Origin: Larix kaempferi
Taxonomy: Eukaryota > Streptophyta > Pinopsida > Pinales > Pinaceae
Assembly (NCBI GenBank): GCA_027924585.1
Contig: BSBM01000179.1
Coordinates: forward strand, 11,074,501-11,138,500
DNA length: 64,000 nt
Reading direction: 5' to 3'
This document shows positions 43,669 to 55,626 of this stretch, piece after piece; position 1 is the first letter of the stretch, and each line of letters opens with the position of its first letter. The translations under genes were made by a program, and so were the position numbers. The notes below the pieces were generated by a model that was given only the letters and a program-made list of their open reading frames with translations, was not told the DNA's origin and did no database searches.

Positions 43669-46137
43669 TGTTCCAATCAAGAAGACTTGGAAACACCATA
43701 CAACGGAAATAGCTGACTTCAGGAGTCTATTGCACCCACAATTTCTCCTTGGAGATGTCCTAAGTTTGGTCACTAAGATACCTTGCATCAAGTGTGGATC
43801 AGTGGTTTGGACTGCACGGTATAGTGTTGTCTCCCTACAACGAGCTTAGTGACTCGCATGGGAGAGAAGGGAAACTATACCTTGGCTTTCACCTCCTTGG
43901 TCACAATGCACTTCTGATCCATTTTTTCTTAACACTTACTTATAGTAGGATTTTTATAGTACCCTATAAGTCAACAATGTTATGTTTCAAAATATCACTA
44001 ATGAAACTAGATTGGTGGGCATTAATGGATGACTAGCCTAGTCAATCCTACCTAACTAAAATGTTGTTTTGTGACCTCCTTGAAGGATTTTAGTTGGTTG
44101 GAAATTTAGAAATTTTATTTTAAGGGTCTACTTCCAATTAAGGTGTGTAAGGGAGGTATTTCACAATTCCCTTCCTTTCTGATTCACCAAGCTCACAAGA
44201 AGTGTGAGGTGAAGAGCATACTTGGAGTGAAAAAATATTTAGGTCCCTTAGTGTGTGCTAGGGGTGCAAACACATGTGAGGTAAGAAAATTGATTGTTGC
44301 AAATTAACTAGAAGAGTATAAAGTAAATACAAATGGATATCAACTTTTAACACTAAAAGATGTTAAGGGTGCTTTGCAAACAAAGTGCTAATGAAGTAAA
44401 AGTGTGCAAATGGAGGTATTTCACCCCTTTCTGATTCACCAATCTCACAAGAAGTGTGAGTTGCAGAGTTTAGTTGGGGAGACAAGAGTCTTTATGTCCT
44501 TGATTGTGTGCAAAAAGTGGATCCTACACTAGATTTGATCCTAAAAACATGTTAAGTAAACATAAACAAAAGATGTCTTGAATACTAGTGACAACAATGA
44601 GGCCCATTGAAATCCTCAAGGTTGGTTACCTAAGTAAGTTTCGAGATATGTGGACTCTTTAATCTCTAATATTAGTCTAAGTGAGATAATTACTATACAA
44701 TTAATGAAAACTATTGCAAGTTAGATTATTCTAGTTCATTAGTGAGCAACCATTAGGGTTGTAAGATTGTTGCATGTAGATAAAAAGGAAATTAAATGAA
44801 TGTAGCGTGGGAAACTAACACTCTGTCACATTGTAGCATGGAAGAATTACAAACATACACACGGTAGCGTGGGAAGTATACAGAAAAGGTGTGTGGGTCA
44901 GAAACAATAATACCGCACGGGTGGTGAACTGCTTATCTGCGCAGGTAGTGTGACGCATGCATGATGATCGAAGGCGTTTCCACGAGTGTAGCATGATCGA
45001 GACATCGGGATCCACGCTATTGTGTAAAAACTAGTGTGACCAACATGGGACCAAATTCTGGAGTTGGAGGTGGTAAACCTAATATCCTGCAAATGAAAAG
45101 CACCCAGAATTAATCACTCAACATAAAACAACCTAGTTGAAAAGAAATAAACAAAAATAAGTGGAGTCACCATTAGAACTGTTGTGAAAAATTGCACAAG
45201 GGTGCATCCTTCCACTTGGTAAGGTCCTAAGCCTTGTAGGTTGCAGGAAGGCTTCAGTCCTTGGAGCCCCTTGGTGAGGTGAGTGTTCTCCAAATGATCC
45301 TACAGGTGGTTGTTAGTGAAACTTAAACAAATGAAAGAAAATTAAACAAAATATAACAAAGATAATGGGGTGAGGATGCAAACTCAAACAACCAAATGTA
45401 TGCAAAACTACTTTGTATTTCCCAATGGTCAAGCATGTACAACACCTAGGATGTGTAAGATTCAAGGGAATCCGACAATCTCCCTTAGGGAGGTCCTTCT
45501 TGTCCAACCTAAATGCTAAGTGGGTTGAGAGAACAATGGAGAGAAACTCTTGCTCCTTAGAGGAAGGAGGCAAGGGAGATTTGGAATGCTTTCAAAGGTT
45601 GGAAGAGGTGAACTATAAAGGATCTCTAACACAAATCCAACAGCATAAATTTTCTCTTTTTTCTCTCTACAAAATGCATTCCCATGGATTCCTTTTATAG
45701 GCTAAGAGGTGGCCAAGAAACAACTAGCTCCAAATGTGAATACCATCACTACATGAAGTGGTTCCAAGTACACAATGGGGACCATTTAATGCCATAAGTA
45801 GTGTAAGGATCCCAAATTCAAATTGTGGAAGTGATGGGCCATTGATGAGCCTTCAATTGCGCCGCTGGTGGGTGATATTTGGAAGTTGCATGGATATCGA
45901 AGTAATTTCCATGCTAGGGTCGCATGGGGACTAAACTTGTAACATGCGCTATAGCGCAGGTTAATGAGGGTTAAGTTGTGCAACCTATCCATTTAACTGT
46001 TCTTGGGAACTTTTGGACTCATGTTTCCTTTTGGATTTGTTGAGGATTCCTTTAGTGAGTTTCATTCTATATGTTGATGATGCCTTACTGCAAGAATTGC
46101 CAAAATGTTGCGTGTGTGCGAGATTTAGGCGTTAACA
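43669..46137 (-). repeat. Candidate 5' LTR of gypsy A
   Basis: On the minus strand the segment begins TGTTAACG and ends GGAACA, giving TGTT...AACA ends, with a possible primer site TGGCCCCATCACTGG just beyond. A TATA box is well placed inside. An internal direct repeat (CTTTCTGATTCACCAA with CTCACAAGAAGTGTGAG) occurs near 44185 and 44430. No partner LTR is in the window, so the boundaries are tentative. Confidence 0.45.
45691..45699 (-). promoter_or_regulatory. TATA box in candidate LTR of gypsy A
   Basis: The minus strand reads CCTATAAAAGGAATCC, a strong plant TATA context, about 2 kb before the LTR end. It supports the LTR call. Confidence 0.5.
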
Positions 46138-47548
46138 TTCTCCTTGTTTTTTTGTTGTTTTTGTTTCTTTCTCAGTTCAATTTGAATTCTGTGATTTTTA
46201 GTCTGAGTTAAGTTTGGTTTTACAAATATTTTTTTGATAATGGTGGTTGTCTTAAAATTTTATGGGATTATCATAACTCTCTTATTAAATCATTTGAATT
46301 CATTTATCTGAGAAACATATTAAAGGAAATGTAGTATGTGATTTGTTCCTTGTTGACCTGCTTCCCTAAGCTATGAAAAATATATTACTGAACGATGGAT
46401 ATATATTTGACTAAAGATGTTTTTTAATCGCTATCCAAAGACGAAAAATGTTTCATAATTTTAAACAGAGGGAATTGAATCTTCTTTAAAAGTTAATGGC
46501 TTGAAAAAGGGATAAGTAGAATTGATCCATCTAGATACCAATATGTTAATTACATCATCCCTCACTCTTAATTAGTTTTAGATCTAATTCCCCATCAATT
46601 ATCTAATATCAATTGAGACTAGATTTATTATCTAAGGTATCAACTCCTATTGTTTTGATTATGTTGTATTAGAGGACTCAGGTCAAATTGGATAAACAAA
46701 AGACAACCCTTTCGAGGCTATGGACGCATGCTGGTAGCAGTGGCAATGTCTATGGAGTTAGAATTTCAAATCTATAACTACCAATGTATAAATAAATGCA
46801 TTCAAAAGAACCTACATGCCATCCATGCCTTTAAAAAACTTCTACGTCAGCTACCCCACTTACAGGTATGCATGATAGTTGTACTATATATTTTTAATTG
46901 ATTGTATGGGATCAAAGAAGGCTAAAATTGGGTTAAAAGGAAACCATATTGAGGCTATGGACACCTACTAGAAGCAATGGCAATGCCTATGATATTGGAG
47001 CCAAAATTTTAGACTGTTTGAATCAGTTTTTCTTAATCCATTTAAAGATCTTGTTGGGTAAAGCTTGTTCTCTAAAAACTCTAATTGTTCAATAATTTTA
47101 AATTTTTAGTTTCTAGATAATGGTTGAATTTATTTTAAGTTCTTTTGCAATTCAAACTGTTCATAAATCATATGGATGAACTAAGTGAAAGCATTAATCA
47201 TTGTATCATATTAACTCCATTGTAAGCGCATCCGAGATCAAAACTCTCAAGGAAAATAAGTTATCTTCATTTTATACAAATATAACTGCTTTTCCACAGT
47301 AAATCACCATTTATTGTAGCCACAACGGATCCCATTGTTTTCACTTGTGAAAACAATGGGACCCCCTTTTAATTTTCCATTTATTTGTTTAAATTTTTTT
47401 TCAAATACTTTTCAAGGTTATCTTTGCTTAACTGTAAATTTTTAGGCATATTTTTCGATGTTTTCGATGTATTTTGTGATATATCCAAAACTATAAACCC
47501 CAATTTTAGAATTTCCTCGGACACCTATTACCAAAATGGTGACCCCCA
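46138..47548. other. Non-coding, with a direct repeat and a short perfect hairpin
   Basis: No gene is recognised. GAGGCTATGGAC followed by AGCA(or G)TGGCAATG occurs at about 46711 and 46952, marking a degraded ~240 bp direct repeat. A perfect 15-bp inverted repeat with a 2-nt loop lies at 47330-47361. The region may be the leader of the downstream gag-like relic. Confidence 0.5.
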
Positions 47549-50500
47549 ATGCTTAAACGGGTGACAATTTATAGCTTGTTCATTAATGGGGATTTATCTC
47601 AGTTCAGAGATGAAGCCAGGGCTTTTCAGAAGATCAGGGATTCTAACATTCATGCCATTATTACGCATCTGGTTGTGATTCCTTACACATATTTAGTCAA
47701 GTCGATGATTTATTTTGCAGTCTTGCCTTCTATTTATTTCTGGGATTCAAACCAGGCTATGTTCACATATTGTAAACCATAGATATTTTCCCGGGTATAT
47801 GCATTGAACACCCCTCAGCAACTACTAACCTAGGAGTTAGTAGTTGCATATGAGAAGCAGTTCAACCTAATAGAACTGGTAAAGGGATGGTGGTTCAATC
47901 CAAACAGTTTCCTCATCAAATCCAATAGAATTTACCATATTCAACATCTCAAAGAACCAATCAAATTATTGGATACTATGCTTTATCGTTTTTATGGATC
48001 GGAAAACTGTATCTAATTCAAACTAGAATGGACACATTTTTTCCATCATATTACCACACAAAGCTAAGTATTCAATTGGGCTCAAATCTTTTCTATCAAT
48101 CTAAAAGATGCAATAGCATTAGTCAATAATGCCTCGGCAACTAGGAAACCCAAATTCTACATGTCTTCCTATCTGTTTGATGTGATGTGTGGATCTTTCA
48201 CATTTCCATTGATGAAATGGAATTGGACAACTGAAGCACCTCCAATTCATATCCATTGTTCCATTTTATGGGAAGACAATTACAGACCTCATATATATGA
48301 ATTCTATGACAATTTCTTGAGCATTGTATACCTTATCATTTTTAAGACAAATGCACCTAGAATTCCTGAAGAAGCAAGGGAGCTAATAGACATCACGGAT
48401 GATTGGTACTTTATGGAATTTTTCACATATCTTAGGATTTGTGGTCACAATTCATTTCACCTACTTATTAGGTTTTTCCCGGATAGAATGTATCTTGAAG
48501 AGATTTCCTATCAAACTATTGTTGATGAAATCCATGGAAGATGTACTACATTAGAGTGGAAGACATGCCCAAGTTCCCATTGTACATAGGACACTTAGCT
48601 ATTCAAAATTACCCACATGCACATTTAATGGCTTCCTAGTTAAGTGAACTGAAATTTGGCATGGGACTACAAAGGATGCATGATCCTAAACATTTTGTGG
48701 AAAATCACTTTTCCGCAACTTATATCAAGACTTCCTACATCCATGAAACATAACCCAATGATTCATTGTATCAAGGGGTGTCCAATTTTGAAGAAGTGCT
48801 CAGTAAAGTTATTGACCCAGGATAGAGGGCCTTGATCCATGAAGTACAGAAGTCATAAAAGATCAAGGTTCTTGAAGAGAGAAACAACGCTTTTGCAGAT
48901 GAAGAGTAAGAAAAGAGGGCATAAATGGAAATTAATAGCAAATATTTCATTGTTAGTTCATCAAATTCCATGGACCCAATACAACAATTTTAAGAAAAGT
49001 CACAATCAAGCACCAATAGACCTCTGACACATACCGAGTCCTTATCTAAACTTATGCAGCAAGAAGATTTTATTGAAAGTAAGTTGTCTAATATTTACAA
49101 ACCCCCTATTGTTGTTGGTTCTTCTTATTAGAACATTTATAATTTGTAAATAAAGGATGAAAAACCTTCAGTTCCTATAGTGCCTAAACCTGCCCCTCCT
49201 AAATATTATCTTCGGGTTATTGATTTAGATTTGGAAAAACCAGAGGAGGCCTTCATGTCCACTCAAATCATCTAGGAACCTACTGAATCATCATCCCCAA
49301 CCATTTCATATATCCCTTCAACTATTTTTCCTACTAATTCTCATCCAAATTCATCCCAGGTTAATGGTCACACTACTAAACCTCCCACTTAGAACCCTAA
49401 TAGTACTTCCCCTACCTCCCAAATTACCCAAGACCAGTCTTCATCTGACCCTATTAATTTAGTCCAATCAAAACTTCAGAGTACCCCTAAGAACATATAA
49501 GTCCCTTATGCTCAAATCTATCAATCCTAGGTTTAACTTCACAAACTGAGAACACAAACCCTTCTACTCAAACCTTTCAATACCAAGTAGAGAGTTCATC
49601 AACTCTTGGTCCTACAACTGGTCAAATTAATCCTCGAATTTCCTTGTCTATTATTTCCACTCAACCCTTTCCCATTTTATCATATGTTAATCTTTTAATG
49701 ATATCTTCCAAAGACATAGCAAACTTTGGGGAAGATGCAATAGTTTCCTTGGGAGACTAATTTTTCAACAAAAATTAGAAGGTAGTCATGAAGAAGAAAA
49801 AAGAAAGGGAAGACGATTTTGTTAGTGGTCCCCTTGAACGCCATATTGTTTGGAAACAATCATCTATGAATTCCCAATGAGAAGTTGCAAAGACAACAGC
49901 TACTATGGGATCCTTTGCTAGAACCAACTACCACACTATCTCTACTTTAAACAAGATGATAGATGATGAGAGGGCTAGAGTTGCTTCTCTTGAGGTAGAG
50001 AAAATGTCTTTGCATTCTAATTTTGCTAAGCAGTTGGATGATATAAAATATCAACATTAGAAAGAGATAGAAGACTTGCAGAAGCATCTTAACGAAGTCC
50101 TTGAGAAAAAGAAAGCAACATATCAAAATTTGATGTAACAAGATGAAGGCATAGTCAGTTCCCTCTACATCCTTCAATATTACACTTGAGGAATTTAAGG
50201 CAGAGGTTATTGCTCTTAACAGTCAATTTAGAGAATCTCAGAAAGATTTTATTTCTAGGTTGAATGAAATTCAGGATGAGCTCACGGCTTTAGAGCATCT
50301 GTGTGATTTGTCAATCCAGCATGTGGAGAATAATTCATTAGCATGCACATCCTTTGAACAATTGTCTAGCTAGCAAACTTATATAAAAAGCACTCATGAG
50401 TCTATTCCTCAGCTTTATTCAATGAAACTCAAATGGATCAACGTGTCCCTGAAATAATGGGACATTGTGTGCAATGGCATTTCCAGTTTGATCGATAGAG

Positions 50501-50894
50501 GCCAAAAGATATGTGGTCATCTTTGGGCTAAAACTTTAAATTTCATGGAAAACCTTGGTATTCCAGTGTTTGATGAGTTGGTTGATGCAATACCGGCAAA
50601 GTTAAAGTGTTTTTAAGTGGACTAGCAGTGTGATGAGTTAGTAGAGCATATTAGTGGCATGAGTCAGCTTGATTTGTTAGCATTAAGGATGTTTGTTTCA
50701 TCTTTGATCCATCACAAGGATTCAATGGAGAATTTCCTAGAGAATTGGTGAAACATTAGGCAGACGGAAATTCGATCCTTCATTTGCAACGCGCAACTCC
50801 AATTGGAACTTGGAATCTATAAGGATGTAACGGAAATGCTAGATGTGTGTGACAAATGGAAGGATTTCCTAGCTAATCCAGGCCATAAAAGTTA
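47549..50894 (+). pseudogene. Long decayed gag-like ORF (no pol attached)
   Basis: One frame runs from ATG 47549 to about 48590, broken by four TAA/TAG codons. After a one-base shift it continues to about 49500, and after another to about 50890. Architecture: an N-terminal unknown domain rich in aromatic residues (for example LVKGWWFNPNSFLIKSNRIY), a Pro/Ser/Thr-rich linker (49180-49740), then a long charged coiled coil (49780-50750, for example DDERARVASLEVEKMSLHSN). This layout resembles gag-like proteins of large plant LTR derivatives, but I do not recognise the N-terminal domain. No protease, RT or integrase follows. Nearly all nonsense codons are TAA or TAG where CAA or CAG would fit. 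Confidence 0.5.
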
Positions 50895-51235
50895 GATCGT
50901 CCTATGGCTTAGGAGATCTGATGCCTATCATGGTGGATCTAGTTTATCCATATTGTTGTATTTATTCTATCTTTGTTGTAATACAATGGATGTTGGAATT
51001 GGGATTACACTATACGCAGATGTGTTGTGTGCCTAATGCTTGTAGTTGGTTTTATGATTTTGTTGATGACACTTTATGGAATTTGGATATCCTCTGCAAT
51101 CTTAGTGTCAACATAATGAGTAAAAATGGAATATTTTATGTGTTTTATTCATGTTACTTCAATTCTGATATTCTCAAGTTCAATTCTACAATATATCTCT
51201 AGAAATATTGATTATTATCTTATATTCACATGTCA
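50895..51235. other. No gene seen; junction between the gag-like relic and gypsy B
   Basis: AT-rich tail after the plus-strand relic. Short open frames here are in low-complexity TTG/ATT-rich DNA. Minus-strand gypsy RT homology begins just above this stretch. Confidence 0.4.
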
Positions 51236-51260
51236 TTTCCTATATCTAGTCTTTGGATGT

Positions 51261-51620
51261 TTATACTTGCAACACCAATCCCAAGTGCTCTGCATGCTCT
51301 TCTTCTGACCTTAAATAAATACGAATGTCATACAGAAATACAATGACAAACTTATCTAAATAATCTATGAATATCCCATTCATCGGGCACATGAAGGTAG
51401 ATGGTGCATTGGTTAACCCAAATGGCACCACCACAAACTCGTACTGGCCATTTTGAGTCCTGAAAGCGGTCTTGTTGGTATCTTCTTCTTTAATCCTCAC
51501 CTGATGGTAACCAGATCTAAAATCAATATTAGAGAAGACCTTTTCTCCTCTCAGATGGTCGAATAGGTCATCAATCCTAGGAAGAGAGTATTATTCTTCA
51601 TCGTGACCTTGTTAAACTGT
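51261..51620 (-). pseudogene. Gypsy B reverse transcriptase, central part
   Basis: Reads (upstream, another frame) [14 protein letters not shown], then [35 protein letters not shown] and [20 protein letters not shown]. The catalytic FIDD/FLDD box is FLYD, so a catalytic Asp has become Tyr. Homology ends a few residues later at HLGLVLQV, marking the truncation point. Confidence 0.92.
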
Positions 51621-51754
51621 TTGAAATTGATGCAAAAACTTAGCATTCCACGTTTTTCTTTACAAACGGCATGAAGGATCCCCAAGGAGACACACTTGGG
51701 TGTATGTACCCCTTCTTTAGCAACTCTTCAAGTTGCATCTATATCTCCTTTAAT

Positions 51755-52400
51755 TCAATCATGCTCATTTTGTATGTAATTTTGGAAATTAAGGTATCTA
51801 AATTGGGGTATCTCCATTAAATAGATAGAGAAATCAATATCTCTCTTTGGTGGAAATCCTAGTATTTCTTCATGTGCATCAAAGAACTCTTGTAAAATTG
51901 GAAAGTCTTCCAACCTATGGCATTTACCCTTCACTATATCCTCCACATGAGCTCTGTACAATAGTCAACCTTTCTTGAATCATCTTTTCAATTGTAATGT
52001 TGAGATTTCCCTAATAGAGATCAGTATTGGAGTAATCCCCTTCACTGTCCTCTACTTCCCTTCTTCATCAAGACAAGTAATTGTCTTATTATAACAATCT
52101 AATACCACATGATGTGCATCCAACCAATCCATCCCAATTAGCACATCATAGGACCCAGTGGTATTATGTTTAGACCAACAACAATATTCAGTTCATTCAT
52201 ATCCAATGGGAAACCTTTTACCAACTTAGTAATCTTTCTCCTGGTTATAGTAGCCAATTGGACCATATATGATTTACCATGCTTACTCCTTTTTAGCTGA
52301 AATATTTCAACTAAATTGGGAGCAATATAGAAGTGACTTCCTCCTAAATCAATAAAAAATAAATAGGTTGATTTGTAATTTTACCTTCAACCTCTATCAT
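51755..52400 (-). pseudogene. Gypsy B protease and protease-RT linker
   Basis: The relic has LGGSHFYIAPNLVE, equivalent to the D-S-G-A/S-H-S-F active-site block with substitutions, then LVKGFPLDMNELN, GSYDVLIGMDWLDAHHVVLD and CYNKTITCLDEEGK, standard for plant gypsy protease. The linker follows with FDAHEEILGFPPKRDIDFSI. Several stops and frame changes occur. Confidence 0.85.
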
Positions 52401-52632
52401 GTTGGACTGGTGTGTTTCCTGCTAGTTTTCCAAGGCTACATAAATCCTAGGAATGCTCATGGCCACACCATCCATGGTGTATTATTTTTGGATGTTATGT
52501 ACATCCCTCATCCTATCTTTCCTATGAGGAAACTCCAGGAACACATAGTCTATTTCACATCCCTGACATTTAATTTGCCACCTTGTTCCTTTTCCTTGTA
52601 ATTCTGTCCATATAGGTTCATCCTGAGTCGGA

Positions 52633-53358
52633 TTATTTGTTGATATGCTTTCTTGTTCCTGAAGAAAGATGAATTAAATCCTTTAATTCTTTGATCCTAA
52701 TGTATCTTATTCCTATCTCTCTAGGATCCCTACAAATATACTCTTCCCCTATTCTAGTCATATAAGTGCGTAGCCTTCGTAATAGCTTCCTCCAGAGTCC
52801 TCGGCTCATCATACTGGATTTATCACTGTAAAAAGAAGGCAACCCACTTAAAAACCTATTTAATTTCACATTCATCTCTCTGATGAACCGCACATATCTC
52901 AGTAGTTCCTGGAACTTCTTCTCATATTCATCCATGCCCATACTTCCCAACTTGAGTTCAAATAACTCCTCCATATTTTTGTCATAATAATGCTCGGACA
53001 AGTACTTTCTCTTGAAGTCCCTCTTGAACTACCTCCATGATATTTATGTTTCATTAATATGCTTTACCTATACCAGTTGGTCCCACCAAATGGAAGCTTT
53101 TCCTTGAAAAGTATAAATTGCAATCCTATCCTCCATATTGGATGAATAATTATGTAATTGGGTATATATTCTGACTTTAAATAGACATGATTCATCCTCT
53201 TCTCCTTTATTGGTTTCACCATCAAATGTGGGAGGCTTGATCTTCCTCATCTCCCCTTGTAGCTCAGCCTCCACATGTCTCGTCTTGTGATGTATGGTTG
53301 TAGAAATATTTGGGTTGCTACTTGTTTCTTCAAGGGTATATTCTATTCTACTTTCCAA
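52633..53358 (-). pseudogene. Gypsy B gag relic
   Basis: Two open pieces: 53358-53068 with EMRKIKPPTFDGETNKGEED and YSSNMEDRIAIYTFQGKASI plus WWDQL, and 53001-52633 with SEHYYDKNMEELFELKLGSM, DEYEKKFQELLRYV and RFLSGLPSFYSDK. These are the main blocks of Retrotrans_gag proteins in order. A zinc knuckle is not evident in what remains. A frameshift separates the two pieces near 53040. Confidence 0.92.
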
Positions 53359-53420
53359 GTGTGGGGAGTAGTGTTTTTAATGACTTATGGTAATACTCAT
53401 GGATTATCTATACCTCATAT

Positions 53421-55611
53421 TTGATCCTTCCTTGCATCCATTCCCCTGTAATGATGTTGATCACATCTACATTTGCTTTTGCAAGATGTTCAGGCTTTAC
53501 ATCAGTTGAGTGTTCAATTGATTTTGTTGGTCATGGGCCCTCATCATTACCTCCTTATCAACCTCACACCTCTACACCTCCCTTCTCAAGATTCTCATTT
53601 ATTCCATAAGTCCCAAACGTTTAACATTGCTTTTGTGGCCATTGGATTATGTCTCTTTATTCCTTGCATTGCCATTCTATCCTCTAGGTTCCTCATGGTT
53701 GTAAGGAATATCTTCCTCTTCCATTCTTCTCTTCATGGCTGCTATGAACTTCTCTAAATTGTAATTCTACCTACTGCAATTACTGTATCTACAATGTGTT
53801 CATATCATTAAGAGTTATTAGATGCATTTAAATTCCAAAATTTATAAAAAAAACTCATTTTTTTAAAATTATGGAAAATTCATTTATTAGACAAGTTTGT
53901 CAAATAAGAACCACGGGCTCCTTTCTAATCATTTTTTAGAAAAATACTGACCCTTCTTTCTGCTCCAATCATGTAGTTGTATGCTCCTGATAATCAGCTT
54001 TCCAGTGTCTATGTCCAGGCCTCAAACTAACTCCTAAGATGAAAGTTATGGCCTTCATAAGTTCATCATTTCTCCCAAAAACAATATTGTCCCTATACTC
54101 AAAATTCATAAGCATTGGACATGCCCCTTTGGGATGATTCCATATTGCAACTCTTCATCTTCTTCGATGAATTACCTCCAATGGATGATTGTCACTCGTA
54201 TCAGAATCATCCAATTGTACCCATTGCATCGGGTCCATCGCATCAAAAAATCCATATCAAACTAATTCCTTATTGCAAATCCTTGCTCTTCCCCATGGAA
54301 CCCTACTGATGGCCTACCAAACCAATAGCGTCATGGATTTCTCATCAAGATTTTCTTTTTACATGGTCTATTTTCAACTTTAATGCTCAATGTTCGATAT
54401 CTAATATCTCCCATGTTCAATGGTCGATATCAGACTTCTAGTCCTTCGGAATCCATCGCAATGGGTGCACACCATCGGGCCTGTTCCTTGTTGCAAACTT
54501 TTGTTCTTTCCAATTAGCTATGCTTAACCTATGTCATTGGCCTCGACCACATCAGGATCACACCATCGGATTGATTCTAGGTTACATGTTCATGATCTTC
54601 CTAGACATACCTCTCTCATAGTCAATGTCTTATTCATCGGGTCAGATACTTTAGATCGAAATTCTTTAAATTTTTTCATTTTCAAGAACCCAATATGCCC
54701 TTTCTAATGACCAATATTTGATGGCATGAATCTAATCTCATAAAATTGAAATTTATTTATCGAACCTTTCCTTTGAACTTGCACTTTGCATTCCCAATGG
54801 GCTCAGACCAATGCACTTTATCTGATTGGATTGGAAACTTCCAGTCAAAGATGACTTTAACTTTGCATTTGTTTGGATTCTTGATCAAACTTGTTCGATA
54901 TCAGACTTCTATCGAGCGGGCTCCTGTAATTGGCTCGGTATCATGAATCTTGTACGATGACCTTTGTTAAATGGAATCACATCAAACCATTTCCGTTGGC
55001 ATGATGTGTTAATCTATTCCAATTTAATATTTGATGGGTCAGTGTTGATAAAGCTATAGGAATTATCGTATTGGCCTACCCTCATCGGACTAATGGGTTA
55101 GTTGTGTAAATAGTCTGCTCCAATGAGATGAATCCAATATAATTGTCGGCCTCATCATATCGGATAATATTTGTCAGAAGGTCTCGATCCCTTCGCATGA
55201 TGACTCTAAAAACCCGATTTCAATAGCCTATCCACGTCATGCCTTCTAACATGGCCACGTCATCTACCCTACCATGTGGATGGTCCATGTCATTCCACAT
55301 ACCCATGTGGTTGTTCCACATCACTCATATTCCCACGTGGTTGGTCCATGTGGTATCTATGGGCCCCACATCAAATTTTAAAATTTCTAACTTTTTCTAA
55401 GTTATCCAAAATTTCCCAAAAATTCAGATAGGTGGCTGTCATGCAGAATTTTTACTCCTATCATGTCCTTCTAATAGTCAATTTTTCGTCTCTTGACGGT
55501 TTGAAAAATTCTATCAATTTTATTCTTTTTTTGTCGCCAAAATCAACTATTCATCCATAGCACTAGTTCGGCTCCTTGATTGGCCCATCCAGGCCCATTG
55601 TTGAAACCATA
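53421..55611 (-). other. Leader of gypsy B, non-coding
   Basis: About 2.2 kb between PBS and gag on the minus strand, without recognisable coding. Repeated CATGTGG/CCACGTGG and GTCCATGTC motifs occur at 55230-55370 (a short degenerate repeat). Plus-strand open frames here are not supported. Confidence 0.55.
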
Positions 55612-55623
55612 GCTCTAATACCA
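55612..55623 (-). other. Primer-binding site of gypsy B
   Basis: The minus strand reads TGGTATTAGAGC, one change from the tRNA-iMet PBS, three bases inside the LTR end. Confidence 0.88.
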
Positions 55624-55626
55624 CCT

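Larger units (their letters stand above)
37589..46137 (-). mobile_element. Decayed Ty3/gypsy retrotransposon A, lacking integrase and 3' LTR
   Basis: In minus-strand order: candidate 5' LTR (46137-43669), leader, gag (43.02-41.3 kb), zinc-knuckle, aspartic protease (41.18-40.1 kb), RT (38.86-37.91 kb) and RNase H (37.85-37.59 kb). Gag-protease-RT-RNase H order is typical of Ty3/gypsy. Nothing resembling integrase is seen below 37589, so the element is truncated there. All genes carry stops and frameshifts. Confidence 0.85.

Noticed and set aside
53421-54946. Several plus-strand frames of 60-95 codons
   Set aside because: They lie antisense in the leader of gypsy B and show no domain or codon-use signal.
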